Shown: positions 57,895 through 64,000 of the stretch, piece after piece
Position numbering within the stretch: the first letter of the stretch is position 1
Layout: each line of letters starts with the position of its first letter
Assembly (NCBI RefSeq): GCF_014650335.1
Contig: NZ_BMUT01000013.1
Location: 67,507 to 131,506 of the forward strand
DNA length: 64,000 bases
Reading direction: 5' to 3'
DNA from: Streptomyces hiroshimensis
GTDB taxonomy: Bacteria; Actinomycetota; Actinomycetes; Streptomycetales; Streptomycetaceae
The notes under the pieces: model-generated
The model's database searches: none
What the model saw: the letters and a program-made list of their open reading frames with translations, nothing else
Told to the model about the DNA's origin: nothing
Made by a program: the position numbers and the translations under genes

Positions 57895-58330
57895 CCGGGA
57901 ACAGTCCATCGGCGACGATGCCGCCGGGACGATATCGGTGAACTCCGACACCTGGAACCAGGAGGCGCACGTCATCTTCTGGGACCAGCCCCTCGGCACC
58001 GGCTACAGCTACTCCGACGTCGGGGACTACGTCCAGGACGAGAAGTCCCGCGGCCCGATGTTCCGGGAGGGCCTGCAGAAGTTCTTCAGCGCGCACCCGG
58101 AGTATGCGCGATGCCCGCTGTACGTCTGCGGTCGCCACGACCCTCGCCTACGGAGGGAACTTCGACCTCTACGATGTGCGGCGCTGGGCCGATCTGTCCA
58201 TGGGGGCGCTGCGCACCTACCTGGACAGCGAGGACGTGAAGGCGTCGCTGCACGTTCCCGCGGACGTCACCTGGAATTGCGCCGGACAACGACGGCCCGG
58301 TGGCCGAATGGCTGGTGAAGGACAATAGCC
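57895..58330 (+). pseudogene. Decayed S10 serine carboxypeptidase fragment
   Basis: Three reading frames in succession show remnants of one protein: NQEAHVIFWDQPLGTGYSYS and LQKFFSAHPEYARCPLYVCG in the first, DLYDVRRWADLSMGALRTYL and VKASLHVPADVTWNC in the second, DNDGPVAEWLVKD in the third. These match the order of peptidase S10 but skip the catalytic GESYAG and the later Asp, so the middle is deleted and there are at least two frameshifts. No ribosome site. S10 peptidases are rare in bacteria, so an old transfer is possible. Confidence 0.65.
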
Positions 58331-58380
58331 GCTCAAACAGCGCAACGGCGGCGCCGGCCTGCGCAAGGCGTGAACGCAGC

Positions 58381-59307
58381 TCACCTCGCTTGATCCCGGG
58401 CGGCACGGGCCGCCTGGGCCGTCCGGGCCGGCGGCCTCCGGGTGATGTGCTGCCCTTCCCGGCCCGCCTCCACCCGGAGGTCTCTCCATTGCGCGGGGTC
58501 CAGCCCCCCGGGCCAGCCCAGGTCTGCATGAGGGCGTGGTACGCGCTGACCGCGGACCCGCATGAACTCCACCGGTGCCACGGCGCAGCCCGATGCGTTG
58601 CCGTGGCCGTCGGCGACGAGACGTACCAGCAGGTCGTAGCCGAACGGGCTGTCCAGCGGCGCGACCAGGATGCCGCCCGGTCTGAGCTGCTGCAGCCACG
58701 CGAGGGGAATCTCCCGTACCGAGGCGGTGGACACGATGCGGTCGTACAGCCGGCCGTCGGCATGGCCTTGTTCGCCGTCACCCGTGATGACCTGCGCACT
58801 CATGCCGACGGCCCGCAGGCGGCCCCGGGCACGGGCGGCGAGGCGGGCGTCGATCTCCACCGTCACCACGCCGCCGGCTCCGGCGCGGTGGGCCAGGAGC
58901 GCCGTGGTGTATCCGGTGCCGGTGCCGATCTCGAGGATGCGCTCGCCAGGCTCGGGAGCGAGGTGGCGCAGCAGCTCGATCACGACGCCGGGTGAGGAGA
59001 TGCTGGAGGTGAATGCGCCGTCTGCGGGGCCGCTGGGGGGAACGGTTCCGTCGTCGATCTGCGTGATGAGCGCGGCGCCGGGCAGGTATACCGCCTTGAG
59101 CCAGGCGCGCGGTTTCTCGTTCCTGTCGATCAGGGGGTAGCGGCCGTCGTCCGCACGGGAGGGCCACCACACCCGGTCCGGCACGAAAGCCTCCCGGGGA
59201 ACCTCCAGGAAGGCTCGGCGGAGCCAGGAGCGGCCCGCGAACCCCCGCGGTGTCCGGCTCATGTCCCGGGCGCAGCGGGCGCGCAGGCTCTCGGCGGTGA
59301 TCACCAT
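58381..59307 (-). CDS. PCMT-like SAM methyltransferase, likely peptide-modifying
   Basis: 308 residues. SAM fold of the protein-L-isoaspartate O-methyltransferase type: N-terminal FLEVPREAFVPDRVW, then ILEIGTGTGYTTALLAHRAG, VVTVEID and the YDRIVSTASVREIPLAWLQQ step. A C-terminal extension of about 80 residues distinguishes it from housekeeping PCMT and resembles peptide-tailoring members found in RiPP loci. ATG 59307 has no clear ribosome site and lies 14 bases downstream of the stop of a 39-codon gene, so translation is probably coupled. Substrate is inferred to be that peptide. Confidence 0.8.
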   Translation of the reverse strand: MVITAESLRARCARDMSRTPRGFAGRSWLRRAFLEVPREAFVPDRVWWPSRADDGRYPLIDRNEKPRAWLKAVYLPGAALITQIDDGTVPPSGPADGAFTSSISSPGVVIELLRHLAPEPGERILEIGTGTGYTTALLAHRAGAGGVVTVEIDARLAARARGRLRAVGMSAQVITGDGEQGHADGRLYDRIVSTASVREIPLAWLQQLRPGGILVAPLDSPFGYDLLVRLVADGHGNASGCAVAPVEFMRVRGQRVPRPHADLGWPGGLDPAQWRDLRVEAGREGQHITRRPPARTAQAARAARDQAR

Positions 59308-59321
59308 CGCGTGGTCGCGCG

Positions 59322-59441
59322 CTAGTCGTCGATGCCGGCGTCGGTGTCGTCCGGCTCCGGCATCGGATTGCCCGGATCGCCAGGGCTGGAGTAGGGCCCG
59401 CCGACCTGTCCGTCTCCCGACTGCCGGTCTCCGCCATTCAT
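59322..59441 (-). CDS. 39-residue acidic peptide, candidate RiPP precursor
   Basis: MNGGDRQSGDGQVGGPYSSP at the start and PMPEPDDTDAGIDD at the end; strongly acidic C-terminus with four Asp in the last eight residues. A very good ribosome site (TAGGAGGA, eight bases from ATG 59441) argues that it is expressed. It is immediately followed by a PCMT-like methyltransferase, and its DG, DA and DD steps are exactly what such enzymes methylate on the way to succinimide or isoaspartate. No cysteine, so not a lanthipeptide. No known family. Confidence 0.65.
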   Translation of the reverse strand: MNGGDRQSGDGQVGGPYSSPGDPGNPMPEPDDTDAGIDD

Positions 59442-59626
59442 CGCAGGTCCTCCTACACGGCCGTTCCGTTGTTTCACCCCACACCATAGACAGCGACTCC
59501 CCCAGCGCGGAGCCGCTTTGGGGGTCACGTACTCAACCCGCCATAGGACGCGCGATTTGTCCGTCGACTCGCAGGCCCGGCTCTCGGCACACGACCTGTA
59601 CGCGCCCCCGGCCGGGCTTACGGCTG

Positions 59627-60202
59627 TCAGCCGTCCTGGGGGAAGTCGCGGGCCTTGATCTTCGCCATCCGGCCGTCAGAGTGGTGGAAGACGACGCCCT
59701 CGCAGCCGTCGGAGGCACGGAAGGCCAGGACGTGCTCGCGGATCACGGCGAACGAACGCTCCGGAATGCGGCACTGCGCGGCGCCCCGGTGAGCGATCAG
59801 CTCATGCTGCTCCACCTGCTCCGGATTACCGTTCACCTTCGGACCGACCAACTCGTACGTACCCGGGGCAAGCGCTTCGGCGGCCTGCGCGGCCGAGTTC
59901 GCCAGCGCCTCCGCGTGGAACTTCACGAACGACGACTGCGCGACGGGCTCCCAGCCGACGGTCTTGCCCGTCACCTCGTCCGTCTCGACCGCCAGAAAAC
60001 CGGGCGGAGGAGTCTTACGCGGCTTGACCTCACGCCGCGCCCACCACTCGCCGGCGGCGTCGAGCATCACGCACGTACCGTCGTACTTGCGAGTCGGTAT
60101 CCCCTCACCCGCGATCACCCACTCACAGCCGGGCGTCACGTCGGCAAGGACGTAACGGCGGTCGTCGGGATCACGGACGAAGAGTGTAGGGATCTTCTGC
60201 AT
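59627..60202 (-). CDS. RNA ligase-like nucleotidyltransferase (DUF5565-type)
   Basis: 191 residues. The nucleotidyl-transfer motif I is RKYDGTCVM (Lys as the AMP acceptor), motif IV is EGVVFHH and motif V KIKARDF. This is the compact core of T4 RNA ligase-type proteins. N-terminus MQKIPTLFVRDPDD; ATG 60202. A C-terminal domain is missing, as in the small actinobacterial family. It may repair RNA nicks; substrate and partners unknown. Stands alone. Confidence 0.82.
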   Translation of the reverse strand: MQKIPTLFVRDPDDRRYVLADVTPGCEWVIAGEGIPTRKYDGTCVMLDAAGEWWARREVKPRKTPPPGFLAVETDEVTGKTVGWEPVAQSSFVKFHAEALANSAAQAAEALAPGTYELVGPKVNGNPEQVEQHELIAHRGAAQCRIPERSFAVIREHVLAFRASDGCEGVVFHHSDGRMAKIKARDFPQDG

Positions 60203-60374
60203 ACGCCCATCCTCGCCCGTGACGCCGGCCTGCCGCCCGCTATTTTCCACGGGGGGAGAGAGCCGGGCTCGGCCGGACGCGTACCTGGTGACTGCCGTCC
60301 CCGTGCGGAGGAGACTTGCCGTTGCCCTGTGAATCGGGCAGTCGGCAAGGACGAGGAGGAGAGGAGGAGCTGCC

Positions 60375-61718
60375 GTGGACATCCCCGGTCCCGAGCCCCG
60401 GGCGGACGGTGGCGCCGGCGCCGTGGCGGCGGCCGGCGGTCTGCACAACTACCAGTTGCAGCTGCACGCCGCGTACGGGCCCGTCGTACGGTTCCAGCTT
60501 CCGGGGGCGAAGACGGCCGTGTCCGTCGCCGACCCCGTCCTGCTGGAGGCCACGGCTCACATCGACAAGCGGCCGGAGCGGCTGTTCGCGTTCCTGGCGC
60601 CGTTGTTCGAGACGGGCAACCTGCAGGTGATGCCGGCAGATGAGCACGCCCCGTGGCGGCGCCTGCTGCTGTCGGTGCTGGCCGGCCGCCCTTCCCACGA
60701 ACGGCGCTTCGCACAGTTCACCGCGCTGGCGACAGCCCTCGCGGACCGCTGGGCCGAGCAAGCGGACGTCGGGCCGGTCGAGTTGCAGAAGGACCTCACC
60801 GCACTGTCCCTGCGGATGATCTGCGAGTACGCGCTGGGGGGCGAGATCGCCGACCCCGGCAGGGTCGTGGCCGCCTTCGAGGACGTGCTGACCGAGCACT
60901 TGGGGCAGCTCTACGATCTTCCCGCTCCCGGCGCACGGGAGGAACGTGCCGAGCGGGCTCGGGCAGCCCTCGCCTATCTGCGGGTGACGGTCGACCGAGT
61001 CGTCGCGGGACATCGCTCCGGTGACCGCGCCGACAGGAGCGACCTGATCGGGGCGCTCGTCAAGGCCGGTGAGTCCCCCGCACGGATCCGCGACACCGTC
61101 ATGGTGATGATGCTGGCCGCCCACCACACGACCGGGGTGGCGGTCTCGTGGACCCTGCACCTGCTGGGCCGGCATCCTGACGCCGCCGAACGCGTCGCCG
61201 GCGAGCTGGATCGCGTCCTCGGTGACCGTGCGGCGCCCGAGTACGCCGACCTGCGGCGGCTTGCGCACCTGGACATGGTCCTCAAGGAGTCGATGCGGCT
61301 CTTCCCGCCCGGCCCGTACGGCGCGCGGGAGGCGACCGAGACCCTCTTCCTGGGCGGGCCGGGCGGGCTGGGCGAGTACGAAATCCCGGCCGGCACGACG
61401 GTCTTCTATCCGATCCGGGCCGTCCACATGAACCCCGCCTACTGGCCCGAGCCCGAGAAGTTCGTGCCCGAGCGGTTCAGTCCGGAGGAGACGGCCGAGC
61501 GGCCACGGCTGGCCTACATCCCCTTCGGTGTCGGCCCCCGCAGCTGCGAGGGCTCCGCCCTGGCCATGGTCGAGGCCGAGCTGGTGCTGGCCGTCCTGCT
61601 CAAGCGCTTCCGGTTCCGGCCCGTACCGGGGCACGAGGTGACTCCGATCGAGCGGTTCGTGCTCTGGGCGGCCGACGACATCCGCATGACCGTGAGCCCG
61701 CGGGTCCGGAGTGAGTGA
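60375..61718 (+). CDS. Cytochrome P450
   Basis: 447 residues, GTG 60375 after GAGGAG. ExxR is in KESMRLF, heme loop FGVGPRSCEGSALAM with thiolate Cys391, I-helix motif LAAHHTTG. Full P450 length and closer to class-II-like clans (CYP102/CYP4-like heme loop) than to the two P450s at 7-10 kb. No redox partner nearby. Faces an amidohydrolase gene tail-to-tail; physiological substrate unknown. Confidence 0.9.
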   Translation: MDIPGPEPRADGGAGAVAAAGGLHNYQLQLHAAYGPVVRFQLPGAKTAVSVADPVLLEATAHIDKRPERLFAFLAPLFETGNLQVMPADEHAPWRRLLLSVLAGRPSHERRFAQFTALATALADRWAEQADVGPVELQKDLTALSLRMICEYALGGEIADPGRVVAAFEDVLTEHLGQLYDLPAPGAREERAERARAALAYLRVTVDRVVAGHRSGDRADRSDLIGALVKAGESPARIRDTVMVMMLAAHHTTGVAVSWTLHLLGRHPDAAERVAGELDRVLGDRAAPEYADLRRLAHLDMVLKESMRLFPPGPYGAREATETLFLGGPGGLGEYEIPAGTTVFYPIRAVHMNPAYWPEPEKFVPERFSPEETAERPRLAYIPFGVGPRSCEGSALAMVEAELVLAVLLKRFRFRPVPGHEVTPIERFVLWAADDIRMTVSPRVRSE

Positions 61719-61784
61719 CAGCCGGGGGGGGGAGGGGATCGAGGCCGTCTTCACTGCCGAGCGGGTCTGCCGACACGTCCGGGG

Positions 61785-62723
61785 TCAGCCCCGGGCGAGC
61801 CGGGGAAGGAGGGCTTCGGCGTTGCCGCGGTTGACGGCGTGCAGTTGCCCGGGGTCCCAGTGCGGATGGCCGTCCAGCGCCGCGTCGAAGCCGGTGCCCC
61901 ACTCCTCCGGGACCATGGGGAAGTCGCTGCCGTACAGCACGTGCCCGGGCGCCGCGAAGGCCAGCAGCGAGGGCAGCGTGGCCGGGCCGGCCGCGAAGGC
62001 GGTGTCGAAGTAGAAGCGCCGCAGGTCGGCCAGGACGTCCTCGGGGGTGGTGCCGGGACGCAGCCGTCCGGCGCAGGCGAACCGGTGGGCTGCGTACGGC
62101 AGGAATCCGCCGGCGTGCGGCAGGATCATCCTGATCCGCGGGTACCGGCGCGGAACCCCGTTGACGACCAGGTGCAGGGCGGTGCGGGTGGTGTCGTAGG
62201 GGAAGTCCACGAGCGGGCCGGGCAGATCGGGGAGCATGGTGCCCGGCGGTGCGGTGGGGTGGATCAGGACGATCGCGGCGCGCGCGTCGAGCTCGGCCCA
62301 GAGCGGCTCGAACACCGGGTCGCCGAGATAGCGGCCGTGCAGGTTGGAGAGCACCATCACCCCGTCGGCATGCAGCTCGTCCAGGGCGTGCGCGGCCTCG
62401 GCGAGCGCGCCGTCCACGTCGGGCAGGGGAAGGACTGCGAAGTGCCCGAACCGGTCGGGCCGGTCCTTGACCAGTTCCGCGGTGTAGTCGTTGACTCGCC
62501 GGGCCGTGGCGCGGGCCCCCGCCGGGTCGTCCGGCGGCCCGACCGGCGCGGCGTACGACAGTACGCCGGTGGCGATCGACCGGCGGTCCATCATCGCGAT
62601 CGCACTCCGTACGTCCCAGGCCGGCGCGGGCCAGCCGAAGGCGGCAGCGCGGCCGGAGATCGCGCGGCTCTGCTCCGGCGGGATCAGATGCTGGTGCACG
62701 TCGATTCGTGCGGAATCCGTCAT
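61785..62723 (-). CDS. ACMSD-type amidohydrolase/decarboxylase
   Basis: 312 residues of the amidohydrolase-2 family. The metal site starts with His10 and His12 in DVHQHLIPP; LIHPTAPPG and LPHAGGFLPY supply the later His, and YGSDFPM the Asp. Relatives decarboxylate aminocarboxymuconate semialdehyde or hydrolyse lactones. ATG 62723. Single gene; substrate not inferable. Confidence 0.85.
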   Translation of the reverse strand: MTDSARIDVHQHLIPPEQSRAISGRAAAFGWPAPAWDVRSAIAMMDRRSIATGVLSYAAPVGPPDDPAGARATARRVNDYTAELVKDRPDRFGHFAVLPLPDVDGALAEAAHALDELHADGVMVLSNLHGRYLGDPVFEPLWAELDARAAIVLIHPTAPPGTMLPDLPGPLVDFPYDTTRTALHLVVNGVPRRYPRIRMILPHAGGFLPYAAHRFACAGRLRPGTTPEDVLADLRRFYFDTAFAAGPATLPSLLAFAAPGHVLYGSDFPMVPEEWGTGFDAALDGHPHWDPGQLHAVNRGNAEALLPRLARG

Positions 62724-63217
62724 GCCTCTTCCGAACCTCCTCGAATCCCCTGTTTTCCGGGTCCCCGATTCGAGGAGGAGTTAACACTCGGGAGCGCACA
62801 TGCCAGTCATTCGCAGAGCCTGCGGCCGCCCGGCCCGGACTCGCACCCCCGTAGCGCGTCCGGGCCGGGCCGTATCCGGGATTCGGTACGCCGGAAGAGC
62901 AGCCGCAGCTGCCGGCCGCGCCACGCCCCTACCGCCTTGCGTGGACCTCCGGCGACCGTGTCCGCCGCCCGGGGCCGACAACCAGTAGTTCAGCCGGGTG
63001 CGGGCAGGCAGTCGAGCCGTTTCCCGGTTTCCTCTGCGGACAGGAGACAGGGAAACGGCCGCTGACCTGCACGTCGAATGCGGCCGGGACGGCGGCAGGA
63101 ACGGCAGCCGGGACGGCAGCCGGGAGAGACATCACCCGCTGAGGGGAAGACAACGGCTCCCGCCTGTGTTCTTCGTGTGCAGTGATCACGAGACCGATGA
63201 CATGGCAAGGAGAGGCT
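62724..63217. other. Intergenic region, no convincing gene
   Basis: 494 bases between divergent genes. Contains a short imperfect tandem repeat (GGACGGCAGCCGGGA-like, near 63090-63130). No ribosome-site-supported frame seen. Confidence 0.5.
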
Positions 63218-63661
63218 GTGGCCGTGGAGTTCAATGAAGAGACACAGAAGCTGCTCGACGGGAAGAACTTCGCCACCGTCGCCACGATCAACCGGGACGG
63301 CGCGCCTCAGACCTCGGTGGTCTGGATCGCGAGGGACGGGGACACGGTGGTGTTCTCCACCACGGCCGGCCGTCTGAAGGCCCGGAACCTCGCCCGGGAG
63401 CCGCGGATCAGCCTCACGGTGTTCGACACCGAGAACCCCTACCTCTCCGTGGACATCCGGGGTACCGCCGAGCTCATCGAGGACCCGGACAAGGAGCTGC
63501 CGCGCAGGCTCTCACAGAAGTACCTCGGCGAGAACCCTCCGGCTGAGCCGGATGAGGTGCTGCGGCTGATCGTCCGGGTGACACCGCAGAAGGTCACGGG
63601 GTTCAAGGGACAGCGGGCCGCCGAGCAGCAGCGGCAGCACCCCACGGCTCGGGCGGAATAG
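63218..63661 (+). CDS. PPOX-class F420-dependent oxidoreductase
   Basis: 147 residues from GTG 63218 with AAGGAG five bases before. Split-barrel pattern: FATVATINRDGAPQTSVVWI, VVFSTTAGRLKARNLAREPR and LSVDIRGTAELIED, the hallmark order of TIGR03618-type F420-dependent enzymes. These reduce or oxidise small molecules, often biliverdin or aflatoxin-like substrates. Distinct from the other two PPOX genes in the window. The tail after residue 132 is Gln/Arg-rich. Confidence 0.88.
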   Translation: MAVEFNEETQKLLDGKNFATVATINRDGAPQTSVVWIARDGDTVVFSTTAGRLKARNLAREPRISLTVFDTENPYLSVDIRGTAELIEDPDKELPRRLSQKYLGENPPAEPDEVLRLIVRVTPQKVTGFKGQRAAEQQRQHPTARAE

Positions 63662-63735
63662 CAGCCGGGCATGTCCCTCCCGGGGACTTGCCGCACCGTG
63701 GAAGCCGGGCGGCGGGCGCCGCCGTCCATGCCGGC

Positions 63736-64000
63736 CTACGAGGCCCGGCGTCGTTGCTCGCTCGCCAGGGCCACGCAGACGACCGCCGCCGTCACGGCCC
63801 CGGCTGCCAGGAAGCCCCGGTTGCCCCGCCAGGACAACACCGACCAGCGCGACTGGGCTGACAGCAGCGAGCCGGTGCTCAGCCAGGAGCCGGCCGATAC
63901 GGCCGAGAGCGCGGAACCGATCGAGCCGAGCGACAGAGCGCTTCCGACCGAGCCGACGGACAGGACGGATCCGACCGAGCCGATCGAGAGCACGGAGCCC
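63736..64000 (-). CDS. C-terminal part of a Gly-Ser-repeat membrane protein (truncated by window)
   Basis: The last 88 or so residues of a longer protein whose start lies beyond the window. It is a run of short hydrophobic repeats on the theme G-S-(V/A/I)-x-S (SVGSVLSVGSVGSALSLGS-like), followed by a basic loop and one membrane helix (FLAAGAVTAAVVCVALA) ending SEQRRRAS. Repeat DNA is also visible as repeated GACCGAGCCGA-like units. Resembles pentapeptide-like repeat proteins of streptomycetes; function unknown. Confidence 0.6.
   Translation of the reverse strand, partial: GSVLSIGSVGSVLSVGSVGSALSLGSIGSALSAVSAGSWLSTGSLLSAQSRWSVLSWRGNRGFLAAGAVTAAVVCVALASEQRRRAS

Noticed and set aside
59322..59528. 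Longer 68-codon version of the small acidic peptide gene
   Set aside because: ATG 59441 has a near-ideal ribosome site; the upstream extension has none.
1..64000. tRNA, rRNA, CRISPR arrays, intact insertion sequences, replication origin
   Set aside because: Looked for on both strands by eye; no cloverleaf, regular spaced repeats, transposase with terminal repeats or DnaA-box cluster was found. A tRNAscan, CRISPR finder and IS search would settle this.

Overview
The window is high-GC actinobacterial DNA. GTG starts, ATGA stop/start overlaps, GGAGG-type ribosome sites, a 2-methylisoborneol pathway, an hglE/PUFA-like polyketide synthase and a SAV_2336-type protein all point to Streptomyces or a close relative. 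The gene set is accessory: biosynthetic operons and NTPase-based conflict-type genes separated by single metabolic or regulatory genes, as in a chromosome arm. I saw no rRNA, tRNA, CRISPR array or intact insertion sequence.

Layout. 0-3.4 kb: a PAP2-type membrane protein, an alpha/beta hydrolase and a long non-coding stretch. 3.4-9.7 kb (+): a PPOX protein, a stand-alone adenylation-carrier-reductase NRPS-like protein and two cytochromes P450 with atypical I-helices. 9.8-13.8 kb (-): a five-gene, fully overlapping operon that I regard as the most novel item here. It encodes a luciferase-like monooxygenase, a 240-residue protein with 36 uninterrupted Lys-(Asp/Glu)-X triplets, a degenerate ATP-grasp protein, an intact ATP-grasp ligase and an Fe(II)/2OG-type oxygenase. 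This looks like a RiPP or protein-modification system in which the repeat protein is the substrate. The two operons converge on a strong shared hairpin.

14-20 kb: a possible 45-residue membrane peptide, a GlxA/AraC regulator with an isochorismatase-fold hydrolase, an HSL-family esterase, a LuxR regulator and a YtcJ-like amidohydrolase. 20.2-26.3 kb (-): a compact operon of a Trypco1 (CU044_2847-like) protein, a trypsin-VMAP protein, a MoxR AAA+ ATPase and a SAV_2336-type protein with a pseudokinase and a ParA-like module. This is a VMAP/MoxR-class conflict system. 26.5-36.8 kb: a secreted four-repeat protein, a mycothiol-type DinB protein divergent from a LysR regulator, an XRE-nSTAND-WD40 protein, a proteasome-like Ntn hydrolase, an NmrA reductase, a small secreted protein and an FAD monooxygenase.

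36.8-49 kb: an NCS1 permease with a cysteine-rich tail, divergent from a three-gene PUFA/hglE-like polyketide operon (KS-AT-ACP-KR-DH; dehydratase; PfaD-type enoyl reductase) coupled by ATGA overlaps. 49-55.3 kb: an SDR/TetR divergent pair, a CAP-domain protein, a LigT-type phosphoesterase, a flavohemoglobin-like/PPOX pair and a DUF488 protein. 55.4-57.6 kb (-): GPP 2-C-methyltransferase and 2-methylisoborneol synthase (earthy odour), without the cyclic-nucleotide-binding protein gene that often accompanies them. 57.9-64 kb: a decayed S10 carboxypeptidase, a 39-residue peptide gene followed by a PCMT-like methyltransferase (candidate minimal RiPP), an RNA-ligase-like protein, a P450, an ACMSD-type amidohydrolase, a PPOX protein and the end of a Gly-Ser-repeat membrane protein cut by the window edge.

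All functional calls come from motifs and gene context read by eye. No database search was run. Residue positions marked 'about' are approximate.
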